This document shows positions 16,060 through 24,184 of a DNA stretch of 64,000 nucleotides, one piece after another. Source of the DNA: Alphaproteobacteria bacterium HGW-Alphaproteobacteria-1 (GTDB taxonomy: Bacteria; Pseudomonadota; Alphaproteobacteria; Rhodobacterales; Rhodobacteraceae). The translations under genes and the position numbers were made by a program. Every line of letters begins with the position of its first letter. Positions within the stretch are counted from its first letter, which is position 1. Location of the stretch: the NCBI GenBank assembly GCA_002842985.1, contig PHEQ01000001.1:186001-250000 (forward strand). Reading direction: 5' to 3'. The notes beneath the pieces were generated by a model, which saw nothing but the letters and a program-made list of their open reading frames with translations, had not been told where the DNA came from and did not search any database.

Positions 16060-17031
16060 TCAGTCGATGGTCACGACACCCCAGGGCGCCTGCCCCACCT
16101 GCACCGAGCGAATGGCCTTTTCGGTGGCCACGTCGATCACGGTGATGTCGTTGGAATTGCCGTTCGTGCTCAGCAGGTATTTCTGATCGGGCGTGAAATC
16201 GAGCTGCCAGACGCGCTGTCCTACCAGAATGTAATCCAGCACCTCGAGGCTCTGGCCATCGACCACCGCAACCCGGTTGGCAGGCCCCAGAGCCACGAAT
16301 ACCCGGCTGCCATCCTCTGTCACCTTGACACCCACGGGTTGCAGCCATTCGGGCTGCACGCCGGGCACCTCGAATGTGATCTTGCCCACCACCGTGGGCG
16401 CGCCATCCTCGGCGATATCCATCACCGTCACCGTGCCGCCGATCTCGGACGACACGTAAAGCCGCGTGCCATCGGCGGTGTATTGCGCGTAGCGCGGGCG
16501 CTGATCGACCAGCACGTTGTATTTGATCTCGTAGTCCTCGGTCGAGATGAAATGGGCCATGTTCGTGGTCTCGGATGTATTGACCACGAACTTGCCATCG
16601 GGGCTGATCCCCATGCCCTCGGGCTCTACCCCCACGGGGATTTCGGCCAGGATCTGCCGCGTCTCGGTATCGGTCACGGTGACAAGGTTGTCATCCTCGT
16701 TGGCGATGAAGAGCCGCTTGCCGCTTTGTTCCAGCACGAAAAGCTCCGGGTCCGGCCCCGAGGGCAGGCTTGGCAATTCCTCGTAGGTTTCGGTGTCGAA
16801 CACGCGCACCAGATCGTCATCCGAGGCGCAGACATAGAGTTTCTTGCCGTCCGGGCTTGCGGTGATGCCGCGCGGACGGTTACCGCCGGCAAACTCGGTC
16901 AGCACCTCCCATGTGTCGGTGTCGATCACGGTGATCGTATTGCCGCGCTCGTTCGAGACAAAGGCCTTGCCGGCCATCGCCGGGGACAGGCCAAGGGCCA
17001 CAAGGGCGGTGCCAAGGAGCAGGGTTTTCAT
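16060..17031 (-). CDS. Exported YVTN beta-propeller protein, PQQ-catabolism associated
   Basis: A 323-residue periplasmic protein with signal peptide MKTLLLGTALVALGLSPAMA and seven or so YVTN-type repeats (for example NTITVIDTDTWEVL, DDLVRVFDTETYEEL, NDITVIDVATEKAI with SPDGK turns). It fits the beta-propeller family named for PQQ-dependent catabolism gene neighbourhoods. It starts 11 bp after the Peripla_BP_6-type binding protein gene, so both are in one operon. A paralogue is encoded at 18994-19941 on the other side of the shared promoter. A scaffolding or ligand-delivery role is a guess. Confidence 0.87.
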   Translation of the reverse strand: MKTLLLGTALVALGLSPAMAGKAFVSNERGNTITVIDTDTWEVLTEFAGGNRPRGITASPDGKKLYVCASDDDLVRVFDTETYEELPSLPSGPDPELFVLEQSGKRLFIANEDDNLVTVTDTETRQILAEIPVGVEPEGMGISPDGKFVVNTSETTNMAHFISTEDYEIKYNVLVDQRPRYAQYTADGTRLYVSSEIGGTVTVMDIAEDGAPTVVGKITFEVPGVQPEWLQPVGVKVTEDGSRVFVALGPANRVAVVDGQSLEVLDYILVGQRVWQLDFTPDQKYLLSTNGNSNDITVIDVATEKAIRSVQVGQAPWGVVTID

Positions 17032-17042
17032 GCGCGTCTCCG

Positions 17043-18230
17043 TCAGTTGAAAGCGGTGCAGGCGGATTCGGGGCGGTCAAGCCCCAGCGTATCAAGCGGC
17101 GAGACCTGGTGAAGAAAGCCCTCCTGCGGGCTGACGCTTACCGTGGTCCAGCCGTCATAGAGAAGGATCGGCTGGCGCAATTGCCCATTCCAGTCGCGGA
17201 ACGTGACCTTCTGTCCCTTGAACGCCGCAAGCTCGAACGCATCCGAGAGCGCATAGGCGCGGATTGCCTCCGGCTCTGCCGATCCGGTGCGCGTCACCGC
17301 CTCGCCGATCACCCGCAGCGCCAGCCAGACGTTGTAATCCTCGGACGCCACGCGGCGTTGTGTCAGCTTTTCGAAACGGGTCTGGAACTGCGTGGCCCCC
17401 CAGGCCTCGTGCGCGGGGTGCATCGAGACGGGCCGCAGCCCGCCCGATCCCATCACCGGGCGCGGCGTCCAGAGGTGATAGGGCAGGTATCCGGCAAAAT
17501 AATCTGTGGCATCGGCGGCGATCACCACGTCATGCGCCTTGGCCCCCTGCGTGAAAAGCGGCAATTGTCGCTGCACCAGAACATGCCCCGAATCGGTGCG
17601 CCGACTGCCGCCGGTATCCTCGAACACCCGCTCCTCGACCAGCTTCGCCCCGAACTTGCCCGCCGCGCGGCGGAAGGCCTCGCCAAGGGCCCGGTCGGCG
17701 GGGTTGGAGCCGGTGACAAGCAGCCACTCGCGCCACTTCTTCCACACGGCGAATTGCGCCACCGCATCGGCCAGCATCTGGTTCGAGGGCGCGACATGCA
17801 AGAGGTTGGCGCGGCACGCGGCATCGCGCAATTCGGTCTCGGGCGCGGATGCGTTGAACACGAGCGCCCCTGCCTCCGCTGCCCGGTCAGCAAGGCGCAA
17901 CAGCTCCGCACCCCCGGCCTGCACCACGACAAGGCGCACGCCCTCGGCCAGGATCTCATCGAGCCGGCCGAGGGCATTGTCGGGCGTGACGGCGTGAGTG
18001 GTGGTCAGATAGCCATGCCCAAGAAAGCGCCCCGTGGTGCCGTTATCCTCATCCGCCAGCACCGCACCGGCGAACCCGATATCATCCGCGCGCAGGTCAT
18101 GGCGCGAGACCGGCAAAAGGCGCGGATAATCCACCCGCAGCACCGCCGCGCGCACCTCTGCCGCCCGGACCGCGTGACCCGAGACAAGGATCATCATCAG
18201 CGCGCAAAGCACCTGTTGCCAGCGTGACAT
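17043..18230 (-). CDS. Leu/Ile/Val-type ABC substrate-binding protein, PQQ-alcohol-dehydrogenase associated
   Basis: A 395-residue exported protein. The ATG at 18230 follows a GGAGGAAAG site, and the signal peptide ends near VRA-AEV. The body has the type-I binding-protein fold (LVVVQAGGAELLRLADRAAEAGALVFNA, then DYNVWLALRVIGEAVTRTG), matching the family described for PQQ-dependent alcohol dehydrogenase systems. It is the first gene of the nine-gene operon. The expected permease partner of that family is the ABC-2 protein at the far end, an unusual pairing because ABC-2 permeases normally lack binding proteins. Confidence 0.85.
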   Translation of the reverse strand: MSRWQQVLCALMMILVSGHAVRAAEVRAAVLRVDYPRLLPVSRHDLRADDIGFAGAVLADEDNGTTGRFLGHGYLTTTHAVTPDNALGRLDEILAEGVRLVVVQAGGAELLRLADRAAEAGALVFNASAPETELRDAACRANLLHVAPSNQMLADAVAQFAVWKKWREWLLVTGSNPADRALGEAFRRAAGKFGAKLVEERVFEDTGGSRRTDSGHVLVQRQLPLFTQGAKAHDVVIAADATDYFAGYLPYHLWTPRPVMGSGGLRPVSMHPAHEAWGATQFQTRFEKLTQRRVASEDYNVWLALRVIGEAVTRTGSAEPEAIRAYALSDAFELAAFKGQKVTFRDWNGQLRQPILLYDGWTTVSVSPQEGFLHQVSPLDTLGLDRPESACTAFN

Positions 18231-18352
18231 TCTTTCCTCCCTTGCCCGTGTCCGAAGCATGCCCTGACGCTAGCGCCCCCCTCCTCCCGAGGCACCCGCT
18301 ACCTTTGGCCGGGTTGCGACAACACCTTACCAAGCCGAAGCTACGCGACGAT

Positions 18353-18367
18353 TCTTATTTTATAAGA
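18353..18367. promoter_or_regulatory. 15-bp palindrome midway in the divergent ABC/SRPBCC promoter
   Basis: TCTTATTTTATAAGA has perfect 6-bp arms and a 3-bp spacer. It lies at the centre of the 258-bp gap, about 130 bp from the starts of both divergent genes. Arms and length match the site upstream of pqqA (6332-6346). Nothing else in this AT-poor gap was recognised. Confidence 0.5.
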
Positions 18368-18488
18368 GCGCGCCAAGGGTCTGATGAAAATGACCTTTCC
18401 GATGCTTTGAATGGTTGCGCGGGGCCTGGCCGTCCCGGCATACTCAGAGGATGACATCGGCGCGGTGGCCGGGAAGGGGAGGAGAGAG

Positions 18489-19031
18489 ATGAAACGACGC
18501 ACACTCATGCTTGCCGGGGCCGTGATGCTCTTGCCGGGGCTGGCGCTGGCCCATGGTCCGACACGGCAAAAGGTGACCGTCACGACCGAGGTCGCCGCAG
18601 AGCCTGCGGATGTCTGGGCCGCGATCGGGGATTTTCAGGATATGAGCTGGCACCCCGCGGTGCATGCCTCGACCGGAGAGAACGGCAATGCCATCGACGC
18701 CACCCGGCGGCTGGTGCTGGGGGGTGAGGGCGGCCCGACCATAGACGAAGAGCTTTACAAATACGACGCGGACAAGATGACCTATTCCTACCGCATCACC
18801 GAGGTGGATGTGGCGGTGCTGCCGGTCACCAATTATTCCGCGCATCTGACGGTCAAGCCGCGTGACGGCGGTGGCTCCATCGTCGAATGGCGCGGCGCCT
18901 TCTATCGCGGCTATCCCAACAACGATCCACCCGCCGAATTGAACGACGAGGCCGCAATTGCCGCCGTGACCGGCGTCTATCAGGCGGGGATGGATGCGCT
19001 GGTCGAGCGGTTCGGTGCGCCGGGCAGCTAG
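18489..19031 (+). CDS. Exported SRPBCC (polyketide-cyclase-like) protein
   Basis: A 180-residue protein starting at ATG 18489 after a GGGGAGGAGAGAG tract. The signal peptide ends near ALA-HG. The mature part follows the START/SRPBCC pattern: VTTEVAAEPADVWAAIGDFQDMSWHPAV, a central VTNYSAHLTVKPRDGGGSIVEWRGAF, and a C-terminal helix. These helix-grip folds bind hydrophobic ligands; periplasmic versions recur near xoxF clusters. It is divergent from the ABC operon and overlaps the second beta-propeller gene. A possible role is handling PQQ or a metal chelate, without direct evidence. Confidence 0.82.
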   Translation: MKRRTLMLAGAVMLLPGLALAHGPTRQKVTVTTEVAAEPADVWAAIGDFQDMSWHPAVHASTGENGNAIDATRRLVLGGEGGPTIDEELYKYDADKMTYSYRITEVDVAVLPVTNYSAHLTVKPRDGGGSIVEWRGAFYRGYPNNDPPAELNDEAAIAAVTGVYQAGMDALVERFGAPGS

Positions 19032-19941
19032 GGCGCTGGCACTCGTGGCCCTCGCCGCACCGGCGGGGGCGGACATGGCCTATGTCACCTGCCAGAGCGG
19101 CGACGCGCTCTCGGTGATTGATCTTGTCGCTTTGACCGAGGTGGCGCGTTGGCCGCTGCCGGGCAAGCCGGCCGGCGTGGCGGTGGCCGGGGGTGCGGTC
19201 TATACCGTCGCCGCTGACACCAAGACCGTGCGCCGCCATGCGCCCTCGGGCGCGCTTCTGGCCGAGACGGTGCTCGACGGGGGGCCCATCGGGATTGCCG
19301 TAGACGCCGCGCGCGGTCGGGTTTTCGTCTCGGACTGGTATGAGGCACGGGTGCGGGTGCTCGATGCCGCCACGCTCGCACCGCTGACCGATCTTGCCAC
19401 CGGGGCCGCGCCTGCGGGGCTGGATCTGTCGCCCGATGGCCGGTTGCTCGCCGCCGCCGAGCGCGATGCCGACCGGGTCTCGGTCTTTGACGCGACCACG
19501 CTGGCACCGCTCTGGCGTGCCCCTGTTGGCACCCGGCCTTTCGGGCTGCGCTTTGCCCCCGACGGTCGGCTCTTCGTGGCGAATGTGGGCAGCGATGACA
19601 TGACCGTGCTTGGCGCCGAAACCGGCGCGCCCCTCGCCACGATCCGGGTCGGTGCGCGCCCCTATGGGGTGGGCTTCGCGGCGGGCCGCGCCTTTGTCAC
19701 CAACCAATATGCCGAAACCGTGAGCGTCATCGCCCTCGATACCCTCAGCCCCGTCGCCACGCTCGATGTGGGCGAGTATCCCGAGGGGGTGGACAGCACC
19801 GGCGAGGGCCATATCGCCGTCGCCAACTGGTTTTCCAACACGCTGAGCGTGATCGACGGACAGACCCTCGAAACCCTCGCCGCGATCGAGACCTGCGACG
19901 GCCCGCGCGCCTTCGGGGCCTTCATCGCGCGCGATCAATAG
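18994..19941 (+). CDS. Second exported YVTN beta-propeller protein
   Basis: About 315 residues if started at ATG 18994; a GTG at 19015 would remove seven residues and still leave a signal peptide (RRAARALALVALAAPAGA). Repeats such as DALSVIDLVALTEVARWPL, DRVSVFDATTLAPLW and NTLSVIDGQTLETL build a beta-propeller like the protein at 16060-17031, but divergent in sequence. It overlaps the 3' end of the SRPBCC gene and converges on the rhodanese gene, whose end it overlaps by 7 bp. Function unknown; the PQQ-catabolism-associated propeller family is the best match. Confidence 0.83.
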   Translation: MRWSSGSVRRAARALALVALAAPAGADMAYVTCQSGDALSVIDLVALTEVARWPLPGKPAGVAVAGGAVYTVAADTKTVRRHAPSGALLAETVLDGGPIGIAVDAARGRVFVSDWYEARVRVLDAATLAPLTDLATGAAPAGLDLSPDGRLLAAAERDADRVSVFDATTLAPLWRAPVGTRPFGLRFAPDGRLFVANVGSDDMTVLGAETGAPLATIRVGARPYGVGFAAGRAFVTNQYAETVSVIALDTLSPVATLDVGEYPEGVDSTGEGHIAVANWFSNTLSVIDGQTLETLAAIETCDGPRAFGAFIARDQ

Positions 19942-20474
19942 CCCGGTTCGGGCTCCACAATCTCGAGCGGATAACCCGCTGCCGCCCAGCCATCGGTGCC
20001 CCCGGGCAGCCAATGGACAGCCGTGTAGCCATATTCAAGCGCGCGCCTGGCCGCGTTCCACGACATCCAGCAATCGGCCAGGCAGAAGATCACCAGCGGC
20101 GCGGCCCTATCGCCCCCCGTCACCTTGTCCAGCCCAGCCCTGAAATAGGCCTCCGTCTCATCCGCTATCGCGCCGTAGCCCACATTCGGCAGCCAGGTCG
20201 CGCCGGGGATCGAGTGGCGCGGCCTTTCGCGCCAGATCGTGCCCTCGGGCAGGTTGGCGGGCTTGGGCGGGCGCGGCAGCACATCGACGAACCCCGCGCC
20301 CCCGGTCCAGAGCGCGTGCGCCTCTTCGGCCGTCAGCACCTGCGCACCCGGCAGGTCATCGGGCACTGGCGCGCGGTAATTTTCCATGCGGTAGCCCTCG
20401 GGCGCGCGCACCCCCTGCGCCACCGCCGTGACCGAAAACGCCAGCAGCACGGCGAGAAAGGCCGCGTGTCTCAT
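19935..20474 (-). CDS. Exported rhodanese-like protein of the PQQ-associated CXXCW family
   Basis: A 179-residue protein with a signal peptide (ending near VAQ-GV) and a rhodanese-like fold. The active-site loop reads FCLADCWMSWNAARRA, with C131 and C135 followed by W136, so the spacing seen is CxxxCW. The family is found only near PQQ-dependent dehydrogenases. It overlaps the xoxJ stop by ATGA and is the last gene of the xoxF-G-J operon. A redox or maturation role for the dehydrogenase or its cytochrome is plausible, and the two cysteines could form a disulfide. Confidence 0.85.
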   Translation of the reverse strand: MRHAAFLAVLLAFSVTAVAQGVRAPEGYRMENYRAPVPDDLPGAQVLTAEEAHALWTGGAGFVDVLPRPPKPANLPEGTIWRERPRHSIPGATWLPNVGYGAIADETEAYFRAGLDKVTGGDRAAPLVIFCLADCWMSWNAARRALEYGYTAVHWLPGGTDGWAAAGYPLEIVEPEPGY

Positions 20475-21316
20475 TGCCCCGGCCCCACCAGCGCCGTGCC
20501 CATGTCATTGGCCAAAGGCACGCCCGCCTCGTGCAAAAGCGCGTCGATCTCGCCCTGATGGCGGCGGATAAGCGAATTGAGCTTGCGCTGCCAGACCTTC
20601 TCGCCCTGCCGCACGCCCATGGTGATGCGGTAGAACAGACGCGGCGCGCCCTCCTCACTCACCAGTGGAATGACTTTGAGGCCGGGATGTTCGCGCTTGA
20701 CCAGCGGTCCGCCCAAAGGCCCCCAGAGCACCGCCGCGTCGATCTCGCCCGCCTCCAGATCGGCCAGCATGTCCAGCGCCGGACTTTGATAGCGGCGGTC
20801 CACCACCAGCGGATAGGGTTTGGCGCGCGCAATCAGACCATTGCGCGCCAGATGGCCACCGGGCGGCGTGCCCGCGACAATACCGATGCGCCGCCCCTTG
20901 AGGCGCGGATCGGCCAGCGTCTCGACCCCTGCCAGATCGCCGCCTTCCGGCACGATCAAGGTATAAACCGAGGTCATGTAGTGATTGGTGTTGAGCACAA
21001 GCTCGTGCCCCTGCGCATAACCGATCACGATATCGCATTTCTTGTCGCGCAGCGTGTTGCGGACAAAGCCGGTGGACATCGGATACCACTCGTAAGTGAC
21101 GGGCACTCCAAGCTTTTCCGCGATCAGCTCGGCCAGCGCATTCTCGTAACCGGTGCCATCCTTCGACGACATCGGCGCGTTGGCCGGATCGGCGCAGACG
21201 CGCAGCGCGTCCGCCGCCACCAGATCGGATGTTTGCGCCTGCGCGCCTGCCACAAGCCCCGTGCCCAGCACGAGACCTGCCGCCACGCGGCGTAGCGCCT
21301 CAGCCCATGCAGGCAT
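20471..21316 (-). CDS. xoxJ: XoxJ/MoxJ-type periplasmic binding protein of the methanol dehydrogenase system
   Basis: A 281-residue exported protein with the ABC-type amino-acid-binding fold (LRVCADPANAPMSSKDGTGYEN, then CDIVIGYAQGHELVLNTNHYMTS). It matches the quinoprotein-dehydrogenase-associated MoxJ family. The start at ATG 21316 overlaps the xoxG stop by 17 bases; upstream in-frame ATGs at 21337 and 21382 are less likely. XoxJ has no transporter of its own and is thought to help mature or activate XoxF. The order xoxF-xoxG-xoxJ is the standard one. Confidence 0.9.
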   Translation of the reverse strand: MPAWAEALRRVAAGLVLGTGLVAGAQAQTSDLVAADALRVCADPANAPMSSKDGTGYENALAELIAEKLGVPVTYEWYPMSTGFVRNTLRDKKCDIVIGYAQGHELVLNTNHYMTSVYTLIVPEGGDLAGVETLADPRLKGRRIGIVAGTPPGGHLARNGLIARAKPYPLVVDRRYQSPALDMLADLEAGEIDAAVLWGPLGGPLVKREHPGLKVIPLVSEEGAPRLFYRITMGVRQGEKVWQRKLNSLIRRHQGEIDALLHEAGVPLANDMGTALVGPGQ

Positions 21317-21794
21317 GTTCCGCCTCGGCGATCTCATCGGATTTGGCATCCTTCTTCGCGGGGCGCCCACGCTCCACGGCATCGGTGCCGCGCGCCTTGA
21401 GATAGACGTAAATGTCGTCGAGATAGCACATGACGTTCCGATTGTCGCCGAAATGCGGCATGACCGAATTGCCGTTCACGCGCCCGTTCACCACGACATT
21501 GACGAAATCGTAGTAATCCATGCTCAGTGCCGATTTCTTGAGCGCCGGCGCATAGGTCGAGCCCTCGCCATCGGGGCCGTGGCAGACATGGCATTCCGAA
21601 TGATACCGGCGGAATCCCGAGAAGGTGAGCCAGTCCACGGTGCCATCCTCGGCCACGTTGAAGGTCGGGATGTCGTCCTCGGTGAAGTAGCGCCCGCCCT
21701 CGTCATAGGCGGCGGTGATGTTGTCCTGCGCGGTGGCGGCGGTGCTCAGAGCTGCTGCCAGCCCGGCGGCGAGAAGCCGTGGAATGAATGTCAT
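21300..21794 (-). CDS. xoxG: XoxG cytochrome c, electron acceptor of XoxF
   Basis: A 164-residue exported class-I cytochrome c of the c(L) kind, starting at ATG 21794. The haem site is CHVCH (C68, C71, H72), and M112 in NSVMPHFG is the likely axial ligand. It takes electrons from lanthanide methanol dehydrogenase in the periplasm. Two extra cysteines occur late (C123 in VMCYLDD and one in the C-terminal EHACMG). It begins 74 bp after xoxF and overlaps xoxJ. Confidence 0.92.
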   Translation of the reverse strand: MTFIPRLLAAGLAAALSTAATAQDNITAAYDEGGRYFTEDDIPTFNVAEDGTVDWLTFSGFRRYHSECHVCHGPDGEGSTYAPALKKSALSMDYYDFVNVVVNGRVNGNSVMPHFGDNRNVMCYLDDIYVYLKARGTDAVERGRPAKKDAKSDEIAEAEHACMG

Positions 21795-21868
21795 GCTGTC
21801 CTCTGTCTGGTCTAGGGGAAACGGCGCCGGGGTCATGCGCCCCCGCGCCGTTCCGGTATCAGGCCCGA

Positions 21869-23671
21869 TCAGTCAGGCAGGGCAAAGACGGTCAACTGAC
21901 CACCCAGAGCGGTATAGTCGCTGAGCGCGGCATAGCCGCCCACGGCACCCAGACCGTCATTGGGGTTGGTCAGACCCGCCGCAAGGCCGATCCCGGCCCA
22001 GCCGCCAACACCCGACAGGATGCCGACATACTGCTTGCCGCCCTGCTCATAGGTCATCACGTTGCCGATGATGCCCGACGGGGTCTTGAAGCGGTAAAGC
22101 TCCTCGCCCGTCCCGGCGTGCACGGCCTTGAGATGACCTTCGAGCGTGCCGTAGAACACCACGTCGCCCGCGGTGGCCAGAGCCCCCGACCAGACCGAGA
22201 ACTTCTCGGGGATCGACCACTTGATCTTGCCCTCGATATTGTCCCAGGCGATGAAGTTGCCCATGCCGCCATGGCTGTCCGGTGCGGGATACATCGCCAG
22301 CGTCGCGCCCACATAGGGCTGACCGGCGGTATAGCTCACGCGGAACGGCTCGTAATCCATGCAGACATGGTTGGTGGGCACGTAGAACGTCTCGGTCCGG
22401 GGCGAATAGGCCGCCGGCTGCTGGTCCTTGGAACCAAGCGCCGCCGGACAGATGCCCGTGGAGTTCACGTCCTCGCCGTTCTGCGCGGTCGAATACTGCG
22501 CCACCACCGCCGGACGCCCGAAGGTGTCGGAATTGGGGTCCATATCGACGCCCGTCGTCCAGTTGACCGCCGGATCGAACTTCTCTGCCACGAGCAATTC
22601 GCCGCTCACCCGGTCAAGGGTATAGCCAAGACCGTTACGGTCGAAGTGCGTGAGCAGCTTGCGCTCGGTTCCGTTGATCTCCTGCTCGGTCAGGATCATC
22701 TCGTTGACGCCATCGTAATCCCATTCGTCATGGGGCGTCATCTGATAGACCCATTTGGCCACACCGGTGTCGATGTCACGGGCGAAGATGGTCATCGACC
22801 ACTTGTTGTCGCCCGGACGCTGCGCCGGGTTCCAGGTCGAGGGGTTGCCGGAGCCGTAATAGAACAGGTTTTCCTCGAGATCGGCCGAATACCAGCCCCA
22901 GGTGGTGCCGCCGCCGATCTTCCACTGATCGCCTTCCCAACTGTTGAGCGAACTGTCGGGGCCTACCGGGCGCCCAAGCGCGGTGGTCTTTTCAGGATCG
23001 AACAGAAGCTGGTCGTCGGGACCCACCGAGTAGGCACGCCACAGACGCTCGCCGGTGGCAAGGTCATAAGCGGTCACATGGCCCTGAACACCGAATTCGC
23101 CGCCCGAGATGCCCACAATTACCTTGTCCTTGACGGGCAGCACGGTGGCGGTGTTGGTCTCGCCGATGGACGGATCGCCGTTGACCGCCTCCCACTCGAC
23201 CGCGCCGGTTTCGGCATTGAGCGCCACGATCTTGGTATCTGCCTGATGCAGGATGATCTTGCCATCGGCATAGGCGACGCCGCGGTTGACCGTGTCACAG
23301 CACATCACCGGGATCACATCCGGATCCTGGCGCGGCTCGTATTTCCAGATGATCTTGCCCTCGTTGGCAAGGTCCAGTGCATAGACGATATTCGGGAACG
23401 GCGTGTGCACATACATCGTGTCGCCGATCACCAGCGGCGAGCCCTCATGCCCGCGCAGAACGCCCGTCGAGAACGTCCAGGCAACCTGAAGCTTGCCCAC
23501 GTTGTCGGCGTTGATCTGGTCGAGTTCCGAATAACGCTGGTTCTTGTAATCGCCGGTCTGGATCACCCACTGCTTGGGGTCGTTCATCTTGGCGACGAGA
23601 TCATCGTTTGCCATGGCCATGCTGGCCGTGCAAAGCGCGATCCCGGAGGTCAAAAGCGTCAGCTTTTTCAT
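21869..23671 (-). CDS. xoxF: Lanthanide-dependent PQQ methanol dehydrogenase XoxF
   Basis: A 600-residue periplasmic quinoprotein with a signal peptide ending near AMA-ND. The adjacent-cysteine pair C124-C125 ([10 protein letters not shown]) forms the family's disulfide over PQQ. Expected metal ligands are E192, N276 and catalytic D318, plus D320 in PHDEWDYDG. This second aspartate, Ala in calcium-type MxaF, marks lanthanide use. The spacing E192-N276 (84) and N276-D318 (42) equals that of MxaF. The enzyme oxidises methanol and probably formaldehyde, feeding XoxG. It is preceded by the adhI-fghA-cytochrome genes and a hairpin, and no mxaF is present. Confidence 0.95.
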   Translation of the reverse strand: MKKLTLLTSGIALCTASMAMANDDLVAKMNDPKQWVIQTGDYKNQRYSELDQINADNVGKLQVAWTFSTGVLRGHEGSPLVIGDTMYVHTPFPNIVYALDLANEGKIIWKYEPRQDPDVIPVMCCDTVNRGVAYADGKIILHQADTKIVALNAETGAVEWEAVNGDPSIGETNTATVLPVKDKVIVGISGGEFGVQGHVTAYDLATGERLWRAYSVGPDDQLLFDPEKTTALGRPVGPDSSLNSWEGDQWKIGGGTTWGWYSADLEENLFYYGSGNPSTWNPAQRPGDNKWSMTIFARDIDTGVAKWVYQMTPHDEWDYDGVNEMILTEQEINGTERKLLTHFDRNGLGYTLDRVSGELLVAEKFDPAVNWTTGVDMDPNSDTFGRPAVVAQYSTAQNGEDVNSTGICPAALGSKDQQPAAYSPRTETFYVPTNHVCMDYEPFRVSYTAGQPYVGATLAMYPAPDSHGGMGNFIAWDNIEGKIKWSIPEKFSVWSGALATAGDVVFYGTLEGHLKAVHAGTGEELYRFKTPSGIIGNVMTYEQGGKQYVGILSGVGGWAGIGLAAGLTNPNDGLGAVGGYAALSDYTALGGQLTVFALPD

Positions 23672-23719
23672 TCTTGCTCCTCCCTGAGCGGCGGCAGGAC
23701 TGCCGCGGTTAGGTGACGA

Positions 23720-23738
23720 CCGTTTCCGCCGGAAACGG
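23720..23738. terminator. Hairpin between the cytochrome c gene and xoxF
   Basis: CCGTTTC and GAAACGG pair around CGCCG (up to 9 bp if the loop is tight). It lies in the 132-bp gap between the cytochrome and xoxF. There is no T-run on the minus strand, so it could be a weak terminator, an mRNA-stabilising stem ahead of xoxF, or an operator. Confidence 0.4.
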
Positions 23739-23803
23739 CCGTCCTTCGCTTGCGGTGGCGGGCCGGTCTCTCCAACGCCCCGCCGCCGCAATCTCGCCGC
23801 GAC

Positions 23804-24184
23804 CTACTGCGAGAAGGTCGCGAGATAGGCGATCACATCGGCGCGCTCTTCCTCCTTGCGCAGCCCGGCGAAAGCCATCTTTGTGCCCTTGGCGTAGTCC
23901 TTCGGATTGGCAAGGAAGGCAGCAATCTCTTCCTCGGTCCAGACTGCGCCCGATGCGCCCTTGTCGGTGAGCGTGTCGGAATATTTGAAGTCCTCGATCG
24001 CGGCGACGGGGCGGCCCACGATTCCGTTAAGCACGGGTCCGACGCGGTTCTTGGCATCGTCGCCGACCATGTGGCAGGCCTTGCATTTGTTGAACACCTT
24101 TTCGCCCTTGGCGGCATCGCCCTCTGCGGCGGCCATGAGCGGCAAGGCGGCAAGGCAGATGGTGGCGAAGGTCAATCGTTTCAT
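23804..24184 (-). CDS. Periplasmic class-I cytochrome c (c550-like)
   Basis: A 126-residue exported mono-haem cytochrome. The haem site is CKACH (C34, C37, H38) and M103 in GTKMAFAG is the likely sixth ligand. A signal peptide ends near MAAA-EG. In Paracoccus and Rhodobacter a cytochrome gene (cycB/cycI) sits in the same place between xoxF and fghA, so this is probably its orthologue. It could relay electrons from XoxG or AdhI-linked steps to the oxidase. It overlaps fghA by ATGA. Confidence 0.9.
   Translation of the reverse strand: MKRLTFATICLAALPLMAAAEGDAAKGEKVFNKCKACHMVGDDAKNRVGPVLNGIVGRPVAAIEDFKYSDTLTDKGASGAVWTEEEIAAFLANPKDYAKGTKMAFAGLRKEEERADVIAYLATFSQ

Noticed and set aside
21869..23671. 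Calcium-type MxaF methanol dehydrogenase
   Set aside because: The DYD motif and absence of a small MxaI subunit gene indicate the lanthanide type.
21788..23716. 642-residue plus-strand open frame opposite xoxF
   Set aside because: xoxF on the minus strand is unambiguous; long antisense frames are expected in GC-rich DNA with strong third-position bias.
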